From an uncultured Lachnospiraceae bacterium (GTDB lineage: Bacteria > Bacillota > Clostridia > Lachnospirales > Lachnospiraceae): a DNA stretch of 64,000 nt. Positions within the stretch are counted from its first letter, which is position 1; each line of letters begins with the position of its first letter. Below are positions 15,894 through 23,580 of the stretch, in pieces. The notes under the pieces were generated by a model. It made no database searches. It worked only from the letters and a program-made list of their open reading frames with translations, and had not been told where the DNA came from. The DNA is taken from the NCBI GenBank assembly GCA_910584915.1, contig CAJUDM010000026.1:6003-70002 (forward strand). Reading direction: 5' to 3'. The translations under genes and the position numbers were made by a program.

Positions 15894-16718
15894 ATGAAAT
15901 TGAAAATAGTGGGAAGCGGCGGCATGTTTCAGATTCCCAATCCTTTTTGCAGGTGCGCGATCTGTGAGGAGGCACGGTTAAAAAGGGGGCGTTATGAGAG
16001 GCTGGGGCCCAGTCTGTATATTGAGGACATCAAAATGCTTATCGACACGCCGGAGGACATAGGGGTTGCCTGTGACAGACAGGGTATCTCGGAGATCCGG
16101 TATCTCTCCATCTCGCATAAAGACCCGGACCATACGAGGGGGATGCGCATTGTGGAGCCGCTTGGCTATGACTGTATTGCCGATAAGGGAACGCCCATAC
16201 AGTTTATCGCACTGCCGGAGGTTGTAGACGATATCAACGCCTGGAACGGCGACGGCATGCATTAATATGAGGATATTCTCCACTGTATTTCCATAAACCG
16301 GACGGATCATATCCGAATCGGAGAAATGGAAATACATCTCGTCAATAACAAAACCCATTGCGGCAATATGACATTTTACGTCATGACGGAGGGCAGGAAA
16401 AAGGCGATATACGCCTGCTGTGATGTGAAACCGTTTGTGCATAATGAGTTGTACTACGATGCGGATGTCCTGATCATCGGGCTGGTTTCCGATGACGGCA
16501 TTTTGAGGGACGGATCAAAGCTCGAGGATGCGCCCTTTAAGCATGATATGTTCACGCTGGAGGAGGTGGAAGAGATCAGGTGCACCTACAGGATAAAACG
16601 CATTGTTGTCACACATATCGACGAGTACTGGGGAAAATCGTACGCTTATTACCGAAAATTGGAAAAGGCGCTGGATCAGATATTTTTTGCCTATGATGGT
16701 ATGGAGATTATGGTGTGA
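15894..16718 (+). pseudogene. Metallo-beta-lactamase-fold hydrolase broken by an in-frame stop
   Basis: A single reading frame from ATG 15894 (behind GGGAGGAAGAG) to 16718 encodes a PhnP/RNase Z-like MBL-fold protein, interrupted only by TAA at 16263-16265. The first half has NPFCRCAICEEARLKRG and YLSISHKDPDHTRGM. The second half has HCGNMTFYV, CCDVKP and IVVTHIDEYWGKSY. The metal motif reads HKDPDH where HxHxDH is usual, so one histidine is also missing. Both changes point to a decaying gene. A sequencing error could explain the stop but not the motif change. Confidence 0.75.
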
Positions 16719-16824
16719 TGATGCAAGGGGGATTTTATCCTTTTCATGTTGGCGGGTTTCTGGTATACTGGGTGACATAAACAGGGATTAGAAGAATGGG
16801 GATATTTGTGAAGGAGAAAAACAG

Positions 16825-17238
16825 ATGGGCGAAAAAACAGTATTCAGCCGGGGCTCTTTTTTTCATGGAACAAGAGCAGATTTGAAAATAGGCGATATGA
16901 TAGTTACAGGAAAGAAAAAGAATTATAATGATGATAGAAAATCCCAATATGTTTACTTTGCAGGCACTTTGGATGCGGCAATTTGGGGAGCGGAACTGGC
17001 AGAGGGGGAAGGCGAGGAAAGGATATATGTTGTTGAGCCGACAGGTGATTTTGAGGATGACCCGAATGTTACAGACAAAAAATTTCCGGGAAATCCGACA
17101 AAATCGTACAGGTCGAAACACCCTCTGAAGATTGTGGCGGAGGTGATCAAATGGGAGGGACATTCTCCTGAAATATTGAATAATATGCTGGAAAATCTCA
17201 AAAAATTGTCTGAACAGGGCATAAAAGCAATTGACTGA
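16825..17238 (+). CDS. arr: NAD(+)--rifampin ADP-ribosyltransferase
   Basis: A 137-residue full-length Arr-type enzyme, which inactivates rifamycins by ADP-ribosylation. Family blocks are all visible: SFFHGTRADLKIGDMI, YVYFAGTLDAAIWGAELAEG, YVVEPTGDFEDDPN and KKFPGNPTKSYRSKHPL. No mobile element, integron site or transposase is near, so it looks chromosomal. Resistance in the host is inferred. It is a single gene with a modest ribosome site (AGGAGAAAAACAG). Confidence 0.94.
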   Translation: MGEKTVFSRGSFFHGTRADLKIGDMIVTGKKKNYNDDRKSQYVYFAGTLDAAIWGAELAEGEGEERIYVVEPTGDFEDDPNVTDKKFPGNPTKSYRSKHPLKIVAEVIKWEGHSPEILNNMLENLKKLSEQGIKAID

Positions 17239-17291
17239 TTTTGCAGATAAAATTGGAAGCAAAATAAAAGTGCATAATCCGATTTTGTTCA

Positions 17292-17315
17292 TTTTTTGAG
17301 CGGGCACTGCGGATA
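17292..17315 (+). repeat. Dispersed repeat, copy C (partial)
   Basis: 17292-17310 equals 226-244 exactly (19 nt). The following GGATAT matches copy B near 22381. It lies between arr and the HD gene. Confidence 0.55.
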
Positions 17316-17361
17316 TTGCCAAAACTACACTTCTGATCAGAAAGGAGCACCAACAGGAGCG

Positions 17362-17859
17362 ATGCATTATAAGGGAAACAGAGACAGAGAGAAATTCTGG
17401 GAGACATTTATCAGGTTGAGGGAAGATCCGCATATTCAGGAACTGAAAAAATATCCGAACCATTATATTTCCAATCTCTATGACCACAGTTCCCGAGTGG
17501 CGCTGTGCGCGTACGACCTCTCCCGCAGGCTGTATCTGGATATCGACGGAAGAAGTCTGGCGATCGGCGCCATGCTGCATGACTACTATCTGTACCAGGC
17601 GAGGCATAACGAGGAGATCAGGACAAAGGACCATTGGTTCGGGCATCCCGATACGGCGTTAAAAAATGCGGAAAAGGAATTTCAGTTGTCGGAGCTGGAA
17701 AAAAATATTATCACAAGCCATATGTGGCCGCTGACTTTCAGACATTTCCCCAGATCCAGGGAAGCGGTTTTAGTCTGCCTTGCGGATAAGATCTGCGCGT
17801 TTGGCGAAGGCGTATTGAAGAGAAATTATGTGAGGATGCAGAGGAAGCAGGGGAGATAG
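17362..17859 (+). CDS. HD-domain protein (putative phosphohydrolase)
   Basis: A 165-residue HD-superfamily protein. The first His is in LYDHSSRVALCAYD, the HD pair in GAMLHDYYLY, and later metal-site histidines in WFGHPDTALKNA and IITSHMWPLTFRH. Proteins of this size are usually metal-dependent phosphohydrolases of uncertain substrate. ATG 17362 follows ACAGGAGCG. The upstream in-frame ATG at 17296 would extend translation into the dispersed repeat and is rejected. A strong terminator follows. Confidence 0.82.
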   Translation: MHYKGNRDREKFWETFIRLREDPHIQELKKYPNHYISNLYDHSSRVALCAYDLSRRLYLDIDGRSLAIGAMLHDYYLYQARHNEEIRTKDHWFGHPDTALKNAEKEFQLSELEKNIITSHMWPLTFRHFPRSREAVLVCLADKICAFGEGVLKRNYVRMQRKQGR

Positions 17860-17927
17860 CGGGGGAAGTGCTGAGAATGATTCATGTGATGTTATAGAAT
17901 AATACGAAAAGACATAAAACTGAAAAA

Positions 17928-17987
17928 AGTCCGCCGGAACGATTCCTTCCAGTAAAAGTTACAGGAGGAATGTCCGGCGGGCTTTTT
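17928..17987 (+). terminator. Strong intrinsic terminator
   Basis: AGTCCGCCGGA (17928-17938) pairs with TCCGGCGGGCT (17972-17982, one G-T pair), with a second inner stem ATTCCTTCC/GGAGGAAT, followed by TTTTT. It ends the HD gene. Confidence 0.88.
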
Positions 17988-18110
17988 GCGTTGACGGGAA
18001 AAAAATTAAAAAAATGTAAGATTTCTCTTTCGAAAAACGAAGTATAAAGTGAAAGGTACAGAAAAGCAAAATCTTCTGAACCGGATCATGGCACCGCGGC
18101 CGGGTGCTGC

Positions 18111-18120
18111 GTAAGCTTAC
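18111..18120. promoter_or_regulatory. GTAAGCTTAC palindrome before sigma copy A
   Basis: A perfect 10-bp palindrome 22 nt before the sigma A start. The same palindrome occurs at 19857-19866 before sigma copy B, in an otherwise less conserved leader. It could be a binding site shared by both modules, or simply part of the duplicated block. Confidence 0.4.
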
Positions 18121-18142
18121 GGAATTTTTTGAGGATTACTAT

Positions 18143-18700
18143 ATGAAAGCAAATGAAAATAATTTTGTGGATCTGATCAGAAAACGCAGGGAGGAAGGCA
18201 TTCTCTATGTGATAGAGGCGTATGGCGGGCTTCTGCATTCCATCGTCCGAAAGCGGCTTTTTATGGCGCCTGACAGGATCGATGAGTGCATGAACGACAT
18301 ATTTCTCGGTATCTGGAGAAACATAGACAGTTTTGATGAAAGCAGGGGAAGTTTTATAAACTGGGCGGCAGGTGTGGCGAGGTTGGAAGCCATAGATACC
18401 CTGCGGAAGATACAGAGGGAAGCCCGGATGCAGACAGTTTCACTGGAGGATGTGGAAATTCCACAGGAGGATAAAGAATTTCTGAGGCTGACAGAGCAGG
18501 AACTCTCGGTGGAAACACAGGATATCCTGAAATGCTTAAATGAGAAGGATCAGGAGCTGTTTCGACGGATATTCGTCGAGGAGGAAGAACCGGGTGAAGC
18601 AGGAAAGGCGCTCGGCATCAGCAGAGAGAATGTGTATGTGCGGCTCTTTCGCGGAAAGCGGAAGATACGAAAAAAAATAAAAGAAAGGAAGAGGGTTTGA
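18143..18700 (+). CDS. ECF-type sigma factor, tandem copy A
   Basis: A 185-residue sigma-70 family protein. Region 2 is at about 20-90 (CMNDIFLGIWRNIDSFDESR, INWAAGVARLEAIDTLRK). Region 4 is at about 130-180 (EEPGEAGKALGISRENVYVR). ATG 18143 follows GAGGATTACTAT and aligns with the start of copy B. The stop is 2 nt before the DUF4179 gene start, so the two are co-translated. Bases 18161-18509 are identical to 19908-20256 in copy B. The proteins differ at only six positions, all in the C-terminal quarter. Confidence 0.88.
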   Translation: MKANENNFVDLIRKRREEGILYVIEAYGGLLHSIVRKRLFMAPDRIDECMNDIFLGIWRNIDSFDESRGSFINWAAGVARLEAIDTLRKIQREARMQTVSLEDVEIPQEDKEFLRLTEQELSVETQDILKCLNEKDQELFRRIFVEEEEPGEAGKALGISRENVYVRLFRGKRKIRKKIKERKRV

Positions 18701-18702
18701 GT

Positions 18703-19785
18703 ATGAACAGGGAGGCGTATGAACTGGCAAACAGAATAGAAACAGAGCTTGGCACAGACGGGATCACCCTGACGGAGAGCCCGGGTGATGTGAAAACAGA
18801 AAAGTATAAAAAGTATATATTACAGCAATTACAAAGGGAAAGACAGATAAAAAGGAGAAAAACGAAGGGGATATATGCGGCGGCATGTGCGGTGCTGATC
18901 CTGCTTTTCGGAACAGTATTTTTGGGCGATGAGCTTCATGCCATGATCAGACAGTTGAGATGGAACATTGGCAGTGCGCTCGGTATTTCGGTGGATCTGG
19001 CGGATTACAGTGAGATGGTAAATACATCCGTGGTGGATAAGGGCTATGTCGTTACGCTGCAGGAGGCTCTGGTCAGCGAGGGAGAATTGATGGTCAACTA
19101 TACGCTGCAGCGGGAGGACGGGGAGCCGATGGATGAGCTGGACAGGAGCTTGTGGATAATGAATGGAGATTTCTATATCAACGGAGAGAAGATAAACTGT
19201 ACGATCGAAGCGGGCAGTGATTTTCTGGATGAGGAGCGGAAGGTTCTGGGAGTTATGACAAAGTATTTTCTGTTTCACACACCTGATATTGATCTCGCAC
19301 AGGAAAACGAGTATCGAATGGAGTTTGATCAGATCGGTGTCGATGGCGGCGTGAAAGGAAACTGGAATTTTGCCTTTAAGGCGGACAGTTCGGCGCTGAT
19401 GGGGGATACGAGGCGAACGGAGCTGGGAAAGAGTTTTATGCTTCCGGACGGCGTAAGTGTGACGTTGGAGGAATTTTCGACAAATCACCTGGAACAGAGA
19501 ATTTCCTATTCGCTCTCGGCGCGTTCCCGCTATACTCTGGTGGTGGATGCGGTGGATTCGGAGGGAAATCAGGTAGAGTTTTCGACGCGTACGCAGGGAG
19601 ATTCCGGCTATATGTTGAACCAGACTTGCGAGCATCACGGGGAAACCAAAATATACCGTAGGCTGGATGAAAACGCGGAGACGGTGACGATGACGCTCTA
19701 CGCACGGGAGGAGCTCGATGAAAACGGGCAGGTGGGAGATGACTATGTGCAGATCGGAGAGCCTTTCGAGGTGAAGCTGCAATAA
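18703..19785 (+). CDS. DUF4179 domain-containing membrane protein, copy A
   Basis: A 360-residue single-pass protein: a cytosolic N-terminus of about 55 residues, a hydrophobic segment (AAACAVLILLFGTVFLGDEL), then a long extracellular beta-rich region including the DUF4179 domain (YSEMVNTSVVDKGYVVTLQE, GNWNFAFKAD). Proteins with this layout next to ECF sigma factors are presumed anti-sigma or sensor partners. ATG 18703 is 2 nt after the sigma stop. It is roughly half identical by eye to copy B, far less than the sigma pair. Confidence 0.85.
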   Translation: MNREAYELANRIETELGTDGITLTESPGDVKTEKYKKYILQQLQRERQIKRRKTKGIYAAACAVLILLFGTVFLGDELHAMIRQLRWNIGSALGISVDLADYSEMVNTSVVDKGYVVTLQEALVSEGELMVNYTLQREDGEPMDELDRSLWIMNGDFYINGEKINCTIEAGSDFLDEERKVLGVMTKYFLFHTPDIDLAQENEYRMEFDQIGVDGGVKGNWNFAFKADSSALMGDTRRTELGKSFMLPDGVSVTLEEFSTNHLEQRISYSLSARSRYTLVVDAVDSEGNQVEFSTRTQGDSGYMLNQTCEHHGETKIYRRLDENAETVTMTLYAREELDENGQVGDDYVQIGEPFEVKLQ

Positions 19786-19856
19786 AGAATCCATAAGAAG
19801 CAGTAAAGCAGATTCTTATAAACAGCGTGTCTATTGCGCTGTAATATGATTGAAAT

Positions 19857-19866
19857 GTAAGCTTAC
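19857..19866. promoter_or_regulatory. GTAAGCTTAC palindrome before sigma copy B
   Basis: The same perfect palindrome as at 18111-18120, here 23 nt before ATG 19890. The run of T followed by GAGG after it is also shared. Confidence 0.4.
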
Positions 19867-19889
19867 AGAGTTTTTGAGGGGACATAATG

Positions 19890-20447
19890 ATGAAAGCAAA
19901 TGAAAACAATTTTGTGGATCTGATCAGAAAACGCAGGGAGGAAGGCATTCTCTATGTGATAGAGGCGTATGGCGGGCTTCTGCATTCCATCGTCCGAAAG
20001 CGGCTTTTTATGGCGCCTGACAGGATCGATGAGTGCATGAACGACATATTTCTCGGTATCTGGAGAAACATAGACAGTTTTGATGAAAGCAGGGGAAGTT
20101 TTATAAACTGGGCGGCAGGTGTGGCGAGGTTGGAAGCCATAGATACCCTGCGGAAGATACAGAGGGAAGCCCGGATGCAGACAGTTTCACTGGAGGATGT
20201 GGAAATTCCACAGGAGGATAAAGAATTTCTGAGGCTGACAGAGCAGGAACTCTCGGAGGAGACGAAGGATATCCTGAAATGTTTGAATGAGAAGGATCAG
20301 GAGCTGTTTCGGCGGATATTCCTCGAGGAGGAAGAACCGGGGGAAGCAGGGGTGGCGCTCGGCATCAGCAGAGAGAATGTGTATGTGCGGCTCTTTCGCG
20401 GAAAGCAGAAGATACGAAAAAAAATAAAAGAAAGGAAGAGGGCTTGA
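19890..20447 (+). CDS. ECF-type sigma factor, tandem copy B
   Basis: A 185-residue twin of the sigma factor at 18143, with the same region 2 and region 4 motifs. It differs near the C-terminus (LSEETKDILK, RRIFLEEEEPGEAGVALG, RGKQKIRKK, final Ala). A second ATG lies one codon upstream (19887); GAGGGG precedes both. Its stop is 2 nt before the second DUF4179 gene. Near-identity suggests both sigma factors recognise the same promoters. Which membrane partner controls which sigma is unknown. Confidence 0.88.
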   Translation: MKANENNFVDLIRKRREEGILYVIEAYGGLLHSIVRKRLFMAPDRIDECMNDIFLGIWRNIDSFDESRGSFINWAAGVARLEAIDTLRKIQREARMQTVSLEDVEIPQEDKEFLRLTEQELSEETKDILKCLNEKDQELFRRIFLEEEEPGEAGVALGISRENVYVRLFRGKQKIRKKIKERKRA

Positions 20448-20449
20448 GT

Positions 20450-21496
20450 ATGAACAGGAAAGCGTATGAGCTGGCAAACAGAATAGAGACAGAACCTGGC
20501 ACAGTCGGAGAGCTCCTGTTGGAGAGCCCGGGTGAGTTTGAGATGAAACGGTATAAAAATCATATGTTGCAGGAGATAGAAGGAGAGAAGCAGGCAAAAA
20601 AGAGAAGCTTTAAAGGGGTGTCCGTTGCGGCGTGCGCGGCGCTGATGCTGCTCGCCGGGACAGTTTTTTTCAGCGACGACGTTCACGCCATGATCCGGCA
20701 GATCAGTTGGAGCATCGGGAATGCGCTGGGGATTTCCGGGGATCTGGCGGATTACAGGGAAGTGATCAATACATCTGTTGCGGATAAGGGCTATGTCATC
20801 ACGCTGCAGGAGGCTGTGGCGAGCGAAGAGAAACTGGTGATCAACTATACGCTGCAGCGGGAGGACGGCGAGGCGATGGATGAGATACTGACTGCGGACG
20901 GAAGCCTGTATATCAATGGAATAAATGTGACGGACGGGGTTGGCGGCAGCGCTGAGTTCCTGGATGAAGAGCAGAGGATTGTGGGCGTAGTGCTGGAATT
21001 TTTTGTGGAGGATTCGGATCTCTCCGGGGAAAATGATTTTCAGATAAACTTCGAGCGGATCGGGATAACAGATACCGTGAAGGGAAACTGGAATTTTGCC
21101 TTCAAGGCGGACGGAGAGGAGCTGATCGCCGATACAATACGGACAGCGATCGGAAAAACTTTTGTTCTTCCGAACGGAGGAGAGATAACACTGGATGAGT
21201 TTACATCCAATGAGCTGGAACAGAGAATTTCCTACTCGCTTTCGGCCGCTTCCGGATACATCTTTATGGTGGAAGCGGAGGATTCCAACGGAAATAAGGT
21301 GGAGTTCGGCGTCAGGATGCAGGATAAGGATTCAGGGCATATGCAGAATGAGGAAATCCTGTACGACGGCAGGCTGGATGAGGAAGCGGAGAAAGTGACA
21401 ATGACGCTATATGCGGCTGAGATGCCGAAGGAGAGCGGGCAGATGAGCCATGATTATGTACAGGTCGGGGAGACTTTTGAACTGACACTTCAATAA
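20450..21496 (+). CDS. DUF4179 domain-containing membrane protein, copy B
   Basis: A 348-residue paralogue of the protein at 18703 with the same layout: a short cytosolic N-terminus, a membrane segment (VAACAALMLLAGTVFFSDDV) and an extracellular DUF4179 region (YREVINTSVADKGYVITLQE, GNWNFAFKADGEEL). The ectodomain differs widely from copy A, including a shorter stretch at about 140-165. A terminator follows, closing the tandem four-gene array. Confidence 0.85.
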   Translation: MNRKAYELANRIETEPGTVGELLLESPGEFEMKRYKNHMLQEIEGEKQAKKRSFKGVSVAACAALMLLAGTVFFSDDVHAMIRQISWSIGNALGISGDLADYREVINTSVADKGYVITLQEAVASEEKLVINYTLQREDGEAMDEILTADGSLYINGINVTDGVGGSAEFLDEEQRIVGVVLEFFVEDSDLSGENDFQINFERIGITDTVKGNWNFAFKADGEELIADTIRTAIGKTFVLPNGGEITLDEFTSNELEQRISYSLSAASGYIFMVEAEDSNGNKVEFGVRMQDKDSGHMQNEEILYDGRLDEEAEKVTMTLYAAEMPKESGQMSHDYVQVGETFELTLQ

Positions 21497-21522
21497 GAAG
21501 ATCAGATATAAATCACAGGCAT

Positions 21523-21587
21523 AAAACGGGTATCAGCAAAATTCTTATAGAACAGCGGGAGTTTTGCCGATACCTGTTTTTTGTTAT
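21523..21587 (+). terminator. Terminator after the twin sigma array
   Basis: AAAACGGGTATC-AGCAAAA (21523-21541) pairs with TTTTGCCGATACCTGTTTT (21562-21580) over about 17 of 19 positions. T-rich sequence follows. Confidence 0.85.
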
Positions 21588-21707
21588 TTATGTATTTAGT
21601 TTTTTTATCTTTGACTTTCAGAGAAGAAACGAATATACTGTATATAGGAACAGAAAGTTATTTTTTTTGAGGAAAAGGACATAATAATATCAATAAAGGA
21701 GCATTAA

Positions 21708-21767
21708 ATGGAACTGTTTCAGAAGATAGCATGTAAGCTGAACCTTCGCTTCTTGCGGAAATATTGA
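21708..21767 (+). CDS. Putative 19-residue ORF upstream of ogt
   Basis: AAAGGAG at 21696-21702 is followed by ATG 21708 and a 19-codon ORF (MELFQKIACKLNLRFLRKY) ending TGA 21765-21767. The TGA overlaps an in-frame ATG of ogt (TGATG at 21765-21769). The peptide is cationic and could form an amphipathic helix. Spacing and coupling suggest translation, but no homology is claimed. Confidence 0.4.
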   Translation: MELFQKIACKLNLRFLRKY

Positions 21768-21784
21768 TGTCAGGAGTCAGAAAA

Positions 21785-22330
21785 ATGTATTATCACATAA
21801 ACTATCAATCCCCCATAGGAAATATGGTCGTTGCCTGTGACGATGAAAAGGAGCATATCGTAGGGCTCTGGATAGAAGGGCAGAAGTATTTTCTCGGATC
21901 ATTATCGGAGGAACCCATCTTGCAGGAGGGCATTCCGGTATTGCGGAAAGCCGCGGACTGGCTGGATGCCTACTTTGCGGGGAAAAAGCCGGGCATAGAG
22001 GAGCTGCCCCTTGCGCCGCAGGGCGGGGCGTTCCGGCAGGAGGTCTGGAAGATACTCTGTGAAGTTCCTTATGGCAGCGTTATCACTTACGGTGAGATTG
22101 CGAGAAAGATGGCATCCCGCATGGGAAAAGAGACCATGTCCGCCCAGGCGGCGGGCGGCGCCGTGGCGCATAATCCGATCTCCGTGATCATACCCTGCCA
22201 CCGGGTGGTCGGCACCAATAGGAGCCTGACAGGATACGCGGGCGGCATTGACAGGAAAATAAAACTGTTAAAGCACGAAGGGGTGGATACGTCGGAATTT
22301 TTTGTGCCGAAAGTGACGACGGCGCCTTAA
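21785..22330 (+). CDS. ogt: Methylated-DNA--protein-cysteine methyltransferase
   Basis: A 181-residue suicide repair enzyme that removes O6-alkyl groups from guanine. The acceptor cysteine is in IIPCHRVVG; the helix-turn-helix and arginine-finger region is in VPYGSVITYGEIARKMA. The N-terminal domain is MYYHINYQSPIGNMV. ATG 21785, 8 nt after AGGAG, matches the family start. An alternative ATG at 21767 overlaps the stop of the 19-residue upstream ORF. A Ser/Ala-rich insertion (MGKETMSAQAAGGAVAHNP) precedes the active site, as in many Firmicute homologues. Confidence 0.93.
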   Translation: MYYHINYQSPIGNMVVACDDEKEHIVGLWIEGQKYFLGSLSEEPILQEGIPVLRKAADWLDAYFAGKKPGIEELPLAPQGGAFRQEVWKILCEVPYGSVITYGEIARKMASRMGKETMSAQAAGGAVAHNPISVIIPCHRVVGTNRSLTGYAGGIDRKIKLLKHEGVDTSEFFVPKVTTAP

Positions 22331-22337
22331 GGTGAAT

Positions 22338-22388
22338 GCTCGTGAGCGGGGAAATCCACAGGTTTTCAAGTTTGCACTGCGGATATGG
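22338..22388 (+). repeat. Dispersed repeat, copy B
   Basis: CGTGAGCGGGGAAATCCACA and the following GGTTTT match the left half of copy A (about 205-229) with few changes. GCACTGCGGATAT (22374-22386) matches copy C. It lies just after ogt. Confidence 0.5.
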
Positions 22389-22499
22389 TATCAATACTGG
22401 CGGATATGATAGCGGCATCGGGCGAAGCGAGTGCGCATCGCGAAGCGTACCATGTCGGCGGGCACGATACAACATACGGAACATTTCAGGAGAAGATCC

Positions 22500-22892
22500 A
22501 TGAGGAAAAAGACAAAAACGGCAGCATGCATCATTGTGGTTACAGTGGCAATGCTGTTTTTATTCGGTTGGAAGATTCCTGCCGTCATTCAAATTGAAAG
22601 CCTGAATCTGCCAGAGGAGTGTGAAACAATATATCCGGTGAGAGTACATATCTCCGATGTATACTGGCTGCACATCAAAGGAGAAAAAGTCATAAAATGT
22701 CCCTCAGGCTACGAAGCGACAAAGGAGTATATTGAGACAAATAATACGCCGTCAGCGTTAAGGAATATTCAGATACAACCCTACGGCGGCATGTCCGATA
22801 TCGCCGTTTACGATGCGGAGTTTGATGAGGGATTCCGGCAGGCTCCGGATCAGGATTGTTATATCAGGATCAGTTATTTGAGGAAAATTTAA
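22500..22892 (+). CDS. Hypothetical membrane-anchored protein
   Basis: A 130-residue protein with a basic start (MRKKTKTAA), one hydrophobic segment (CIIVVTVAMLFLFGW) and an extracytoplasmic remainder containing VHISDVYWLHIKGEKVI. It has no lipobox. ATG 22500 follows CAGGAG. I recognise no family. It lies before the SigV-like operon but is separated from it by 187 bp with an inverted repeat. Confidence 0.65.
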   Translation: MRKKTKTAACIIVVTVAMLFLFGWKIPAVIQIESLNLPEECETIYPVRVHISDVYWLHIKGEKVIKCPSGYEATKEYIETNNTPSALRNIQIQPYGGMSDIAVYDAEFDEGFRQAPDQDCYIRISYLRKI

Positions 22893-22898
22893 ACAGAG

Positions 22899-23015
22899 TC
22901 AAAAATCGGAATAACATGTGAAGCGTCGGGTTTTCCATTGTCAGGGCAATAGATATGGAATACAGCGGCGCTTTTTGCGTGAGTGGGATAAGCACAACTT
23001 TTTTCCGATTTTTGA
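22899..23015. repeat. 117-bp element with 13-bp terminal inverted repeats
   Basis: TCAAAAATCGGAA (22899-22911) is the exact reverse complement of TTCCGATTTTTGA (23003-23015). Inside are TTCCATTG...CAAT...ATGGAA and AGCG...CGCT pairings. There is no ORF inside. The right end abuts the region where the downstream sigma promoter should be. It may be a MITE-like remnant or a regulatory structure. Confidence 0.55.
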
Positions 23016-23079
23016 AACTTACGCGTCGACAAAAATGTCTATATAGTAAAAGCAAAAAACAGAAAGGTGCGTGCCGGCA

Positions 23080-23580
23080 ATGAAGGAAATATTATATGAA
23101 AAGCTGATTCAGTATATCCTTGATAATCAGGAACGTTTTTATCGAATAGCTTACAGTTATACCAGACATCAGGAGGACGCTCTTGATGCAGTCCAGAACG
23201 CAGTCTGCAAAGCGCTCGAGGCATATGAGGGCATAAAGAATGCGGACGCCATCAAGACATGGTTTTATCGGATATTGATCAATGAATGCCTGACCGTCTT
23301 AAAAAAGCGGAATAAAGTGGTTCTGTCCGCCGACCAGGCCTGGGCGGAGGAGGTGTATTACGAAAAGGGATACGAACAGGGAGGTGATATCGAAAAGGAG
23401 CTGGATAAGCTGGATTTGGATGTCCAGGGAATCATCAAACTCAGATTTTTTGAAGAAATGACCTTGAAAGAGATTTCCTGTATTACCGGGCTCAATCTAA
23501 GTACAGTGAAAACAAAACTTTACCGAGGGCTAAGTCTATTAAAAGAAAATATTCAGGAGGCGGATTTATGGGCAAATTAG
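23080..23580 (+). CDS. ECF sigma factor (SigV-like)
   Basis: A 166-residue sigma factor. Region 2 includes YRIAYSYTRHQEDALDAVQN and KTWFYRILINECLTVLKK. Region 4 includes RFFEEMTLKEISCITGLNLS. Size and the adjacent RsiV-like gene resemble the SigV-RsiV lysozyme-response pair of B. subtilis. ATG 23080 is preferred over GTG 23071 because AAAGGTG is better spaced. It overlaps the next gene by 13 bp. Confidence 0.88.
   Translation: MKEILYEKLIQYILDNQERFYRIAYSYTRHQEDALDAVQNAVCKALEAYEGIKNADAIKTWFYRILINECLTVLKKRNKVVLSADQAWAEEVYYEKGYEQGGDIEKELDKLDLDVQGIIKLRFFEEMTLKEISCITGLNLSTVKTKLYRGLSLLKENIQEADLWAN

Noticed and set aside
18205..20140. Identical 62-residue minus-strand ORFs in both sigma copies
   Set aside because: Identity follows from the identical sigma DNA; no independent coding evidence.
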